A stretch of DNA of 64,000 nucleotides from Trichobilharzia szidati (taxonomy: Eukaryota > Platyhelminthes > Trematoda > Strigeidida > Schistosomatidae), in the NCBI GenBank assembly GCA_944472155.2, contig OX235272.1, positions 94,804,020 through 94,868,019 on the forward strand, in the 5' to 3' direction. Position numbers and translations under genes: made by a program. The notes beneath the pieces are model-generated. The model was not told the DNA's origin. It saw nothing but the letters and a program-made list of their open reading frames with translations, and made no database searches. This document shows, piece by piece, positions 11,901 to 23,243 of this stretch. Positions within the stretch are counted from its first letter, which is position 1. Each line of letters starts with the position of its first letter.

Positions 11901-12412
11901 GGAAACACCGGCTCCGGTGGCTTGGACATGTGCTGCGAATGTCATCCCAGAGGCTTCCGTACAGGTCTCTGTTCTCTAGCCCTGGGACGGGATGGAAAAG
12001 GCGGAGAGGTGGTCAGCCCATGACGTGGCGTCGTGGGATGAAGGATTTCTGTGCTAGATTAGCATCAGTTGGTGTGTCACGACTCCCTGGTTGGGGTCTG
12101 AGAGATAGCTCAAATCGATGGCTCGAAACGTTATCGGATATGGCCAAGAATCGTAATCAATGGCGAATATGTTGCGATTTCCTTCTTTCTTCCATTCCCG
12201 ATGATAGTTAACGAACACTGTTTGAACCCGTTAAGAATGAGTGTTTTCCTTCCAGATGAAGTTCTTTATTCGTTCTCTACTTATATATATATTTTTTCTT
12301 TTCCTGCCTTCCTTCCTTTTTTTTTCATCTATGTTGTTTTATTATTATTGTGTGGCGCATCCTTCTTGGTGCCATATTGTACCAAGTTCTAATGCGTTTA
12401 AATAAATAAATA
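8901..12412 (+). mobile_element. Intact LINE inserted in an older RTE-like element
   Basis: A complete non-LTR retrotransposon of about 3.5 kb: 251-nt 5' UTR, one long ORF (9152-12211), about 200 nt of 3' UTR, and an AATAAATAAATA-type tail. It is bounded by an 11-bp target-site duplication CAGTCGGCCGG (8890-8900 and 12413-12423). Removing it restores the continuity seen in the related element at 51288-53443. The open ORF and matching TSD indicate a young copy. Confidence 0.88.
9152..12211 (+). CDS. LINE ORF: AP endonuclease-reverse transcriptase, 1019 aa
   Basis: Encodes the single protein of the LINE, which nicks genomic DNA and copies the element RNA at the nick. An APE-type endonuclease occupies about residues 20-285, with motifs TYNVRTL, ISETRIQD, SAYAPT, LAGDLNAQVG, IDHIAVS and SDHALV. 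Reverse transcriptase occupies about 520-800, with QAGFRSGRGCIDHVFTLRHL, motif A VVFLDIRAAFDSLD, motif B GVRQGCPISPFLFNFAIDD and catalytic YADD at 735-738. The C terminus has RLRWLGHVLRM and W-rich blocks. The ORF has no stop or frameshift and key catalytic residues are in place. It is most like RTE-type elements (SR2-like) by layout, but I did not compare families. It is more GC-rich than its surroundings. The first ATG of the open frame is used. Confidence 0.93.
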   Translation: MVVPNATSNTDILKPRAAFKLATYNVRTLMQIGQQAGLARTLESLAIDVCCISETRIQDPSEVLRLSSPSGSSSSMYHLRLSGDPVASASGVAGVALSARAEAALLDWIPINSRLCAVRLEGYTKVRSSRPDRRCLFVVSAYAPTDCSPDAMKDEFYYQLSDLLRQAGRRDIVVLAGDLNAQVGRLSSEESRLGGQWGLHGRRSDNGDRLLQLCADHNLFLASTNFRHSHRRSATWRPPSAKQAWTEIDHIAVSFRWRGCIQDCRSFWSTCLDSDHALVCAKFVLRFGGVRKNRRLSVDVGKLVAPATSLKYQNELKTMLASNPPSSIDEHWLHVQGAMQKASVAACGLKECSANNHWVSASSLQLLDERRSIPAGSEYNNQRKALTRKIRQCLRKDREAWWSERAYEMESAAASGNSRKLFRLIRATGSKKQGVSETVCEADGTPITSLKRRLERWAEHFGKQFSWPPASLSTITSPSAPRSVSTDPPTEAEVHKELQVLKRHKAPGPDKLPPALFKEGGETLIMALTGLFRRVWETESVPSMWNEAIIVPIFKKGRRNSCDNHRGISLLPVASKILAAVMLRRLCKIREGLIREEQAGFRSGRGCIDHVFTLRHLLEHRHTYCRPTIVVFLDIRAAFDSLDRTVLWNCLLERGVPEKFVNILKALYRNTSGRVRAYNQLSSLFPTNSGVRQGCPISPFLFNFAIDDILESALKDVREGGVDLLPGDRLFDLEYADDIVLLCDGMQAAQIALNQLAISVCKYGMCFAPSKCKVLLQDWQEPVPALTLAGEPLEVVDKFVYLGSCVSAGGGVTDEISNRIMKARVAYINLSHLWRRRDVSLAVKGRVYNASVRAALLYACETWPLRAEDVRRLCVFDHRCLRRIACVRWHHRVSNSEVRRRVFEHSGDHHSLNVVIWKHRLRWLGHVLRMSSQRLPYRSLFSSPGTGWKRRRGGQPMTWRRGMKDFCARLASVGVSRLPGWGLRDSSNRWLETLSDMAKNRNQWRICCDFLLSSIPDDS

Positions 12413-14103
12413 CAGTCGGCCGGTCGCGGTGTCTTCCCCGGATGAGAGGAAAAGTAAGAATGGGGACGTGGAATATCCGTACAATGTACGAGGCTGAACT
12501 GGGATGGGATGGGAAGGCTGCCCAGGTAGCCAAAGAAATGCGAAGATACGGCATAGAATTGATGGAGCAGATGAAATGGATGTGGATTACCAAAGTTGTC
12601 AACTGGAGAGTCAGTAATGTACTCCAGTCTGGTCACCCAGACGACAACCACGAGCATACTGAGGCAGTGAGTGAGTAGCTACCATGATGTCATAAGTGGC
12701 AGACAAAGCCCTAATGCAGTGCGAACCAACCCCTTTATCCAGCATCATGACAACAAGATTCAACGCAAGAGGAAGGAAGGTGAGAAGGAAGGTCACAATT
12801 ATCCAATGCTACGCATAGTGCTACAAACAACACGGAACAAGAGAAGAAGAGAGATTTTTACAAACAACTACATCCTGTAATGGACAACATTCCGAATGGA
12901 GACATCAGAATAATTATAGGAGATATGAATGCCAGATGAACTGGTAGCAGATACTACAGGAACAGATCTCATCATGCGTCGAGAGGCTCTCACCCGGAGA
13001 AATGAATGAGAATTATTCACAGACCTCTGCGTTTCCAATCATTTGGTTACTAGAGGGAGCGTGTACAAGTACAAGGATATACACAATGCCAGCGACATGA
13101 ATTTCGTCTGACGGGCACACCTCAAACCAGATAGATCTCATCTCAATGTCGCTCAAGGAAGTGAAGATGCAACCAGCCTGCTGGACACAAAGTCGAGAAG
13201 CGGAGTAGATGTGAACTCAGACCACCATTTAAATCAAGTGATGAAAGATGTTCAAGGGAACCTGATTACTAAGGAGAAAAGACCTTCGACATACAACGTT
13301 GACCCGAAAAGTCATTTGGAAAATACTTCAACACTATGGCATGCAGTGTCCAAATCCTTATCATCTTCATTCAACAGATGGTTGTATTACAATGCTACGT
13401 GTCAGTCAGGTGATCCACAACGGAATATGCAAAGAAGCTTCTGAAGTGATACAGAAGTAAGACAAGCTGCCTATTATCACCCACAATGATATTCCTAACT
13501 GCAGTGGAATGGATCATGCGTCAGAATGTGCGTCGGGAGTGCGAAGACAGCAATACGCTGCACTGACTGATAAGAAGACTCTAGAAGATCTGGATTTCGC
13601 GCGTGGATGATTAATGTTCAATGTCTAACAAACTCGAAGAATTGCAGGCGAAAGCCAACGAACTGGCGAAAAATGCGAGCAGCGAAGACAGGACTCCAAG
13701 TGAACATAGACAAGAAGGAGGTGATGAAGATAACTAACCAACCAACCAACTAACAATAGCAACAACCATCATCGTTTTAACCACAGAGAGAACGGGTTAA
13801 GATGTGAAAGTCAGAATCAGAAAGGCAAGATACGTCTTCATCAATCTGGATCCAGTTTGGAAATCTTCTACACCAAGCCAGTATAAAGAACAAGATTGGG
13901 ATGCTGTTCAACAATAATATGAAGGCAGTCATTCAGTTCTTCTATGTGGCTCAGAAACTAGGCCAGCGTGTGAAGAAAAGTATTTCCAACAGGCCACTGC
14001 AGACTTTTATCGACTTCTGCCCACTTCGCTGGCTGGCCCCATACTGAAGATCAAATGGGTGGCTAGCCAGCCAGAAATAATTAGCAACAAGAATAATAAT
14101 AAC
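12413..14103 (+). mobile_element. Old RTE-like element, right half, degraded
   Basis: Continues the element begun at 8652. It starts with MGTWNIRTMYEAE, the RTE endonuclease N terminus, followed by frameshifted stretches including ANELAKNA and INLDPVWKSS. It ends near LKIKW with a short AATAATAATAA tail. Many stops and deletions compared with the copy at 51288-53443. No functional protein. Confidence 0.8.
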
Positions 14104-15132
14104 CTATTTACAGAAAAAAGTTAAGGACATAATATTCAGTAAAGCGACTCTTTCCAATGAATTTATTAACAAGTTGTAAAATTGTATATGTATGTTTTTC
14201 AAGAAATTATATAACTTGGAGATATTTAAACAAAAGGCTTGAATACATGTAATAATAATAATAGTAATAATAATTTGAAATGCAATAAAAATGTTTGCGA
14301 TTATAATCATATAATAGTTTATTCAATGTACAGATCTTGAAAGGGGACGTAAAATTAATAGGGTTAGTAGGCGAATGAAACATTACGTAACATTATAAGA
14401 AGTTGGATTTAACAGATTTTAACACTGCAAAAAAATGTATTGATTTAAAACGATTAATGGGGCAAGTGAAATAATACTGGGTAGTGTTCAAGGTGAAAAC
14501 AAAAATAATTATAATTATAATCGTAATAATAGGAGAAAGGTACTTAGATTAAATAAACGAAACAAAAATAAATAAATGTTTATCCCTATATGGCCGAGGT
14601 AGACATAGGGACTGTACATACGTCTTTTGAATACAAAGGTCTGGTTTTAATTCAAGAATGCTGTCTTTAGAAGTTTAGAAAGAAGAAAACGCGACAAGTT
14701 AGCATGAATTCGACAGATGATTTGAAAATCAGGGTCAGGGTTGGCAGAGTAACAGGTAGACAAAGTGTCCTTGAATGGAGCTTCACATGCTCATCCCTTC
14801 CCTCTTGCAAAGCCATTCTGGAATGTGATCTCGTATTCTTTTGGAAAGCATTCTCTGGCTATGGGCAGTCTATCTTGCCCCATAAGAGCAGGTGAGCTGA
14901 TATATGCACATGGAGGAGGCCAAACAAGGGTGAAGGTCAACCGGAGTTTAGCCACAAAGAACGTCTTACTGACTGATTTAGAAGGATGATTTTTGAGTAA
15001 ACTTGTAGTCTGATGCCTATTGAATTCCAAATTCACAAATGTGGTTTTCTTTGGAACTGAGTCAGTGAGCAGTTTGGATTGTGTATATTTCTTATCGTTA
15101 TCAATAAATATATTTATGTAATCGTTTTTCAA
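14104..15132 (-). mobile_element. Penelope-like element 3' part with long 3' UTR
   Basis: On the minus strand, about 15132-14590 encodes (with frameshifts) VPKKTTFVNLEF, then FVAKLRLTF and a GIY-YIG region corresponding to YQFTCSCRARYIGR in the copy at 38815, ending LKPDLCIQKTYVQSL. The 3' UTR (14104-14590) is alignable with 39270-39745, including ATTCGCCTACTAA and TTAATAAATTC-type blocks. It is 5' truncated and abuts a hammerhead-type dimer at 15130-15365. Confidence 0.75.
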
Positions 15133-15365
15133 GAGTTGGTTTGTTAGGAATAAATTTGTCTTTTTTCGAGTTTGGCCATGGATTGATATCAGTTAGAGAA
15201 CCATTGAAAACCAGCAGGGAGTACTGGACATCTGTTTCATCCTAGTTTGGGAATCATCGGCAGTACACACCCACTGCCACTAGGTTGAAACAGCTGTTGA
15301 GTCCCACAGTGCTGGTTTTCAATGGTTATCTAAATGATATCAATCCGTGGTCAAACTCGTAACCG
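15130..15365. repeat. Hammerhead-type SINE, compact head-to-head pair
   Basis: The left arm (15130-15275, minus) retains the tail/head junction, ATTGATATCAGTTAGAGAACC, and a hammerhead-like core: CCGATGA, TCCCAAACTAGGA, GAAAC and TGTCCAGTAC. The right arm (15276-15364, plus) starts within the core (GAAACAGCTGT) and ends in the unit tail ATCAATCCGTGGTCAAAC. The tRNA-like heads have been lost at the centre. Confidence 0.7.
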
Positions 15366-15369
15366 TTTT

Positions 15370-16610
15370 TAGCAAGCGTGGCATTTAGAGAATGAAGGTT
15401 CACGTCAGCGCAGTCGGAATAACAAGTATTTCTTATCCTAAAGAAGAGCAAATTGATTAAATTTCTTTTCCTGGAAATAGACACTCAACTGTAGAAATTA
15501 GTTAGTTGTCCATTCCATTTACATTCTCGGTGGACTGATCTTTAAAGAGATCCATCATTACGTCTTCTGATAAAGAAAGTGTGTTTGAATAATAAATTTT
15601 CAAAAAGTTTTAAGGGATCTTTTTAATCTTTTGTTTTTCGAAGTAATTTCTAACCTCCTGTATATATTGGAAATTTTTTCAAAGAGATGAAATAGTCTCT
15701 TTTTCTCCCTCCTTCCGATTCTGTCTTTCTCTCTCTCTCTCTGCGTATTCAGTAACCACTGTTCGTAGTGTCTAACTTATTGATTTACATGTCTAATTAT
15801 TACTACTGAATAGTCAGCAAATTATTGATGTCCATCTTTATTAACTCAAGTTTCTCTCCATATTTTCGATCGCTTGATAGTCTCTTTCTATTTAAAACAA
15901 AAAAATATTAAAAGTTATCAGAAAATCACATGGCATAGTTTAAAAATAACAGAGAAAGAAAATCAGTTTTAATTTACTTATTATGACTAACAAGGAAGAC
16001 TGGTGGACTACTTTTTGTGTGTAAAGCATTCATCAATCAAAATGTAAAGTTGTAAATTATTACCAAAGTTTACATTATGGCTACATACACACTGAGGCAG
16101 TATTTGTAGAAAGAAAAACCAACAACAGAGTAAACATTGAATTTGTTTCACTATAAATTACAATTGGTAAAATTTGATTTTGCTTTTAAATGAAGTGAAT
16201 TGAAACATTGACAACACAAATGTATATGGATGGAGCGAAAAACAAATTTAATTTAATACGTAAGTATGCGTATCTTTTATATTTATTCATCGCTCACTAA
16301 TACTAATATTGTAAAGTTTCTTATTCTAACGGAAGATTGATAGATACATTTATTTATTTACCTTTTTTTTCTCTGTCTACAATTTTGAGTAGTGATAATA
16401 CAATTATTACTTGTGAAACTAACGTGGTATGAAAGAGTAAGAATTTAGGTGAGATTGGTCAAAAGTATCGATCAAGCGAGTCAAAAGTCAATATGCAAAC
16501 TAATCAGTTACGTCCATGCGTATGGTGAATAAGGAAATATGATCATATAAAAACCATTGGAAAGAGACATGACCTGTCTAACAACTAAGAAAGGTGACCT
16601 AAAGTGACTT
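15370..16610. other. AT-rich non-coding stretch
   Basis: No coding homology or element. A (CT)n run lies near 15724-15742. Confidence 0.4.
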
Positions 16611-16612
16611 TT

Positions 16613-17165
16613 GCTTATTTTATCCCCTTATGTTCCGAGTGGAATATAGGGCTGAAACAGCACATCTCCATTTCGACCGATTCTCTGCAGCCTTCTTTAA
16701 CTGGCCATCTGATTACCCATAAGCTTTCACCTACTCTTCACACAATCTCCTCCACATCATCCCCAGACGTCATATTCGCCATTTCTCCCTCGCCTTCCTC
16801 TCGAGGGTCTGGTATGCTATATCACTTGACGGTCACAGAGTGCACCCAATTCATCTCCATTTCCTTCGATATAGTGATGGGTTCTTGGTTGGTTCGTTCT
16901 CAGAGTTCCTTGTAGCTAATCCTCTTAGGCCATCCGTCCTTCAGTTTGGGACCAAGACAAGTGTTGATAAAACTCTGAAACCTGTTGGAAATACTTTTGT
17001 CTCTGAACCATATAGAATCACTGACCTGATATTAGTGTCCAAGATCCGGATCTTATTCCTTATGTTGAGTCAAGGAATTTTCAACAGTGATTTCAGATAA
17101 ATGAATGTCTGTATTGCTTTAACGATCCTGCCTTTAACATCCTGACTCGTTCCGCCTGGTGTAAA
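16613..17165 (-). mobile_element. RTE-like LINE 3' fragment, degraded
   Basis: Homologous to the minus-strand 3' fragment at 4218-4740. The 3' end reads GCCCTATATTCCACTCGGAA on the minus strand, and the interior contains LSQHKE-like and QRFYQHLSW-like decayed RTE C-terminal text. Multiple stops. The lower end is the 3' terminus. Confidence 0.7.
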
Positions 17166-17180
17166 AATGACGCCGCTTAG

Positions 17181-17312
17181 ATAAGTGACTGAATTTTTAA
17201 CGTGAAGGTCTTTGGTTCGACCCCTTTTGGAAACATCAATGCAAATCAGTGTGATGTTGTAAAGTAGGACGAGACATCTTTCCAGTGCTCCTCATGTTTT
17301 CAATGATTCCTT
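17181..17312 (+). repeat. Hammerhead-type SINE fragment
   Basis: A tRNA-like head with AAGGTCTTTGGTTCGACCCC (B box), then GTGATG, GTAGGACGAGACATC and CCAGTGCTCC, and the TTTTCAATG tail. These are the order and text of the unit at 48205-48591, in diverged form. Confidence 0.6.
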
Positions 17313-17314
17313 AG

Positions 17315-17878
17315 TTTATGTTGACTAGTGAAAAAACTTCAGTGATATTAATTAAATCCAAACAAGCTTAACATCTGACTATGATGTAGTCGTCATTAAC
17401 TCACCAAAATAAATATATCTGCAATGACTAAAACCGTGAGCTTTAAGTATTTTCCCCTAATAAATCTAGTATTTTCGATGATATCCAAGGAATAAATAGC
17501 ATTGCATTGAAATAATACTGCTACAATTTTGCAGTTCAGTGTGGACTATCGCAAGAAAATACTTTGTTTCACTACTGAATATTTCAGCATGGGTATATAT
17601 ATGACGGTTAGTGGTAAGAACCCCCCAGCCTAAAGTTTTTTCATTATTGTCACTTATCAGCAAGACTGAAATGACATCCCGAAGGAACTTGTATCCCCTC
17701 TGATATTCGAACTAACATCGGTTAGTGCATTGACCACCTGCGATCATCTAACATCAATTGGAAAAGGGCACCACAACAGCGAGTCTGTTAGATTGGTGAT
17801 CTTATTACAAGTTAACTGGCAGAATTCAGTCAACATTACTACGGAATAGGCACAGGATACTTAACACTCTTCAGTGAC

Positions 17879-17928
<50 letters not shown>

Positions 17929-18550
17929 TTATTTGACTTCCCTGGGTATCGTTATCTGGTGAAAATATTCCTCCTCCTTAAAACCCATTCGCTTTTGAAA
18001 CTAAATAAATTATTAGCTATTAAGTAGAACACAAAAGTAATTCATTTGCACCCTAAAAGTAGACTGAGGTCTATACGTCATAGAAACAGCACTAACACTC
18101 GTAATATTGAACTGCATTGGGAATGCACACGATATTCTTATTGAATGTTTCAATATCTGACTATGATGACTTGAATATTGTTCAGTGAAACCAAGACTGA
18201 AGGGGATGAAGTCATTCGCTGTCGATCAGTGTGACAGGCATGATTTAGCTGTATTCAACTGAAAAAAATCACTTGGTCAGGACCTAATAATCTGAAACAC
18301 ATAATGATCATGATTCATAACCACCGAAATTACACTGGAGTCGCAGATCATTAATTTCAAAAGCTAAACTACACACAATGGATGAACATTTTAAGTGACG
18401 TGGTTCAGAATAGACTGTGTTGAAATTGAAGCTTTATTTTTATTTGTTTTACATCTTATTCCATCGTAATATACGACCTTTATTATTCGATATCTCCTAA
18501 TTGCTAGTATAATAATAATACTAACAGTAAGTATTATTATTATCATTTAT
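17315..18550. other. Non-coding stretch with (AT)n microsatellite
   Basis: No coding feature. 17881-17924 is an uninterrupted AT dinucleotide repeat of about 22 units. Around 17680-17760 there is weak similarity to the inverted SINE at 5370-5802. Confidence 0.5.
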
Positions 18551-18555
18551 TATTG

Positions 18556-19640
18556 TTTCCTTTAGTTCACAGATGAACATAAGGCTTTAGCCACACGTCT
18601 CGATTGCATTCGGTTCACTGCCAACGTTTTCATCTGGTTCCACGTATGCGCACATGCTTTCATCACCTCCTCCATGTCACCCCACCCTCGCACTGACGAC
18701 CAACTCGCCGCTTCCCTTTCGGCTTCCACTCGAGCGATGGCCTGTCGTGTGATGTCACTTGATGGTTTTATCAGAGTATGGCCAATCCACCTCCATTTCT
18801 TCCTGCTTATTTGTTGCACAATCGGTTCCTGGTTGGTTAGCTCCAAGAGATCCCTATTGCTAATTTTTTCTAGCCGGCCATCTGATCTTGAGTATTGAGC
18901 GAAGACAGCTGTTGATGAAGGTCTGCAGTTTTTTCAAAGTGCCCTTCGTGACGCGCCAAGTCTCTGATCCGTATAGTAGCACTGACTTCACATTGGAGTT
19001 GAAAATTCGGATCTTATTTTTCATGCTGAGTGCTGTTGATCACCACACAGACTTGAGAGAAATGACAACTTGCCTTGTTTTCCCGATCCTCGCTTTGATA
19101 TCCTCGTCAGTTCCACCTGTGGTTGAAACGATGCCTCCCAGGTAGATAGGTAGGTAAAGGAGGTTACTTCTTTCAGATGTCCTCCATTTATGCTGATCGT
19201 TGTCTGTTGTTGTTGCTGTTGGCCAGGAGTCTTCATCACTGTTTCCTCTATGTTCACCTGAAGGGCTGTCTTTCATGCTTCTTCAGCCAACTTGTTGCTT
19301 TTCACTTGCATATCTTCCAGTTTGTGGGAAATCAGACATATACCATCGGAGAAGTCGAGATCCTCGAAGTTTTTTGTGTCGGTCCATTTTATGCCTGTCT
19401 CCTCGTTACCCGCTTTCTGTCGCATTATCCAGTCTACCACCCGTAATCAGGGAAATCACTGGAGATAGTAGGCAGCCAGCTTGCATTACTCCCGTTTTCA
19501 CTTCGAAGGATTCCGTGATTTTCCGTTGTGGATTACTTGGAAAGCAGCATTGTCGTACAACTGTTGGATGAGATGTATAATTGTTGGCGGCACTCCGTAG
19601 TAGCGAAGTAGTTTCCAAATCACCTCTCGATCGACGCTGT
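18556..19640 (-). mobile_element. RTE-like LINE 3' half, 5' truncated within RT
   Basis: The minus strand begins at RT motif A, FDSVDREVIWKLLRYYG, continues with motif B-like MQAGCLLSP, then GGHLKEVTSFTYL, DIKARIGKTR and WRWIGHTLIKPSSDITRQAI, and ends ALCSSVN. Frameshifts break the frame at least three times. It is the same family as the copies at 4218, 16613 and 51288. Confidence 0.82.
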
Positions 19641-19649
19641 CAAATATAA

Positions 19650-20200
19650 TAATAATAATAAATTTCGGTACATCTTGGCTGCTAATACTGGGATCTTACA
19701 ATTTCTGCAGATGATTTCCAACACCACAATGATTATTGTATTTTAGTACATGGGCAATAAGTATGTCAATTACATTGATGAATAAACGGATGCCACCATC
19801 CTCATATCACTCAGAAATGACTAACAACTGAGGTGACTTCAAGTCAAATTCACTGACAATGAAGGTGTGGCTTATATCTGACTGATTTTAGAATTTGTCC
19901 CACCAACATCGCCTTAGACAAACTAAGTTAGTGTTAGCTGATAAAAGCAGTCAGACGTCAAGTTTGTAAACCTACACTCACAAAAAAATCATACAGAGCA
20001 AATGCTTAGTATGGATAAAAACAAAATTTGACAAGCAGTCATCATATCCAACGGGATAGTGTGTTGACAAATGAAAAGAAAATAACTTCACCGTCCAGCT
20101 GTCAAATAATACTACATTTCCTGTAACCTACACTTATCATAAAGGACAAAACTCTTTACCTGTAGTTCCAAAACGCTTTAAAACTCAAGTCTCTTTCAAT
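19650..20200. other. Non-coding stretch
   Basis: No recognised coding sequence or element. Confidence 0.4.
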
Positions 20201-20202
20201 TA

Positions 20203-20402
20203 TAAGTGCGTCGGTGGCACAGTGGTTGGGACTCTCGCCGACCATGCACATGGTCCGAGGTTCGATCCCCTGCCGACGCACACCCGATATCTATGGTCGG
20301 CCTGTAAAATTTGGGCTACCGATATCCATGCTGAAAATTCCATACTTGTACTGAAAATACGGTGTGGCATCAAGCTGTAACCGAAAAAAATAAATAGTAG
20401 TC
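20203..20402 (+). repeat. tRNA-derived SINE
   Basis: The first 76 nt fold as a tRNA-like cloverleaf: GTGCGTCGG pairs with CCGACGCAC at the other end, there is an A-box-like GTGGCACAGTGG, and a B box GGTTCGATCCCC. A body follows with GATATCTATGGTCGGCC and GGTGTGGCATCAAGC, and an A-rich AAATAAATAG tail. A near-identical copy lies at 45030-45245 on the other strand. Confidence 0.85.
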
Positions 20403-20639
20403 ATTTATACTGTTGCATTCTTCCAGATTTTGTTATTTGTAGTCAGTGTAGAGTGAATTCTACGGTTAGATAACTGCCCAATGTAATCCAAATATCATGG
20501 CATAAAACTCTCAGTGAGTGAGTCAATAAGATGACTAATTTTTAGAATGTTTTCAAACGATAATTAACTACAGTCTACTGCAAAATAATGACGAATTTCA
20601 ATATAATCCATAAAACGTTCTTGAAGATCTTATCACGAT

Positions 20640-20890
20640 GGCAATATTAACAGATTGTTCACCAACCCCCACGAGGGAGGTTTTCAGATCCGGTTGACGA
20701 ATTCCGAAACCTCCCCTAGTTCATTGCCGGTAGGTAGTAAGCCCGGAAAAAAGGGAAGGTTAGATGTGGGTCTAACAGCACCACCTCGTAAAACCAACAA
20801 CACAACCGGTACTGAAACTCCAAAAGCTTGGAACCCCTTTGTTCCACACGGATCACAGATGAGAAAAAGACTAATGTGCCTTACTGTGTG
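20640..20890 (+). repeat. Leader-module repeat
   Basis: Contains GGTAGGTAGTAAGCCCGG, then AGGTTAGATGTGGGTCTAAC and CTCCAAAAGCTTGGAA. Similar text follows tRNA-like heads at 30548 and 34680 and resembles the 5' leader of the RTE-like elements at 8652 and 51288. Non-coding. Confidence 0.5.
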
Positions 20891-20894
20891 AGGG

Positions 20895-23210
20895 CTGTTG
20901 ATATAACTGAGCTGTAGTGGATGGGGTGGAGTATGAATCTCAGCCCCATTGATTGAAATTCAACCAGCTACATCTCTATATGTATTTAGAAGTGTTCTAA
21001 CTAAACTTAAAGACATAGAATGATGTCTAATGAAAAAATACACAGAGTATGAGAATACCATCTTCTCCATTCAGTATTTACGAGACTGAAAATTTCATTA
21101 TACTCATGTCTTCATATATTATCACTAGCAACTCTTTTCAAGTGGAAATAAGTAAATCTATAAAAATAACAGACTAACAAAACCAACCGTGTTTATTGAT
21201 GATTTCTAGTAAACACTTCTACTGGACAACTCAACATTTGAATAAGCTTTATCTGCTGTGCTGGATCCTTGCTTAAATTCTATTCATCTTATAAATAAAA
21301 GCACTTGTCAGAGTTCTACATAAATTATTAGTCAGTTCACTAAACACTAGTTTCCTCATTTGATGTTGAAAATAAGTGTGTTTCCAACTACTCACAAAGT
21401 ATCCTCCCAAACATCTGATATGATCCAAAAACTCAATTCCCCAACAATCGCTCACCTTCTTCAAATCAAACATTACATTGTTTAGCGTATTTATGAAACA
21501 TGTACTAATCAGTAATGAAGCCAAATATCTGCAGTCTTTATACTGGACTCAATGAATTATCCACAATATGATAAAACCCAGTGTAGGTATTTCTTAAAAT
21601 ACATGAAACAGAAGGACCAACACAGTGTTGCTTGATAGCACAGGACAACTTGCTTGAAGTTGGTCACACGCATCCTTTTTGACTTAGTTTCTTGAGTTGT
21701 GTCTACATACCTTAACCCCAGCTACGAAACACTGCTAGGTAAGCTGGGAAGTACGAATTTCGGGATCGCCCGCACTCATCCACACTCCAAGAGCGAACTG
21801 GGGTTGACTGCCAGCACAGGTGGGAAACACCTTACTTATGTTCCATCTCTATTTGCCAGCAACATGACGTCGCTTACAGACACCCAGCATAGTGTATGTA
21901 TTGAATCTTGATAACCCTTATTTTCTGCAAATATATATATATATATAAGTCACAACAGAAGTCAAGACTCGGAATCCAAGGTATATTTTCCATTGATCAA
22001 ACCGCTGTTTATATACATACAGTTTACATTCTCTAACCAAACACTGAGCGAGTGACTTTGGTTTACATTAAACAACTTGATATAGAATGTTCAAATATAT
22101 ATAGTATTCTGTTGCCAATGCACTACTTAACTGTGGGAATAGTATTCAGACGTTAACACCAACATATACAATGATTCTCACTGTGAGAATAATATTCCGT
22201 TGGAACCAATTGTCTGTATCACATCACCACACTACTACTCAAACATACAACATTACTGTCCTAACAGCAAAGTCAATAAAAGCAACAAGTGTAAACACAA
22301 TGAAGAGCAGCAACCAAACATTTTACTTCTCAAGTACCATTGAATGACAGAGTGGGTGACCGAAAGGAATAGAAATACGAACATAAAAACCCGTATGATT
22401 GCAAAGTCATACTAACATCTTAATGTGATAATATGGGATTCTACTTAACCATTATTCTTATATAAACTCAAAACAAACACAAAACATCGAACTTATGTGT
22501 ATACACCTGTCATAACCTACTGTACACTACAACCCAGGGCTAATAACACGTCTGCCAAATCATTCTTTTGCTTTGAAATTTAAGTAGCAGTGACCTGATT
22601 TCTTTTAGTGGGTTGGGGTTCCTAACTTTCCCTGTTATCCAGGTTTACAACCGGCTAAGCATGGTTTAGGAATGCGTCGGCCGGGAACTGAAACCGAACA
22701 ACGTGGGCGATTGCAGAGAATTCCAATAGTGGAACCACTGATGTATGTCTACCTAACTCTACTACAATTAACTAAAGAGATCTGAGGAACTACAAACACA
22801 CAAGTGTAAATTATATCTACCTTAGAAACAAGCAACAATAAAACAATAATAATGATAACACTTTCTCATACAATAATAAATATATTTTCTTTTTTCATTT
22901 AAAAACCCAAAAAAACAAATACATATGGTACAATAATCATCATCATAGTGGAATTACTATTACTTGGAAAATTAGTTCTTACTATGCAAAGAAAGAAAGA
23001 TATATGTATATGCTCAATTAACATACATCGACAATGCAGTAAGTGAATGGATGCATGAATTAATGATAAATGAGTGAGTGGGACACAAAAATGAGCATAA
23101 GGGTCATTGTAGACAGACAATCTTATCGCCAACTTTACAGTGTTGAAAAAAGAGGAAATGTTTATAAAGTGAAGAAAACATCGACAGAGAGGAGAGAGGA
23201 ACAGAGAGAA

Positions 23211-23243
<33 letters not shown>

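Noticed and set aside
20203..20280. Possible tRNA gene
   Set aside because: The acceptor-like stem is 9 bp, the T stem has a mismatch, and the same head with the same body recurs at 45030-45245, so it is a tRNA-derived SINE.
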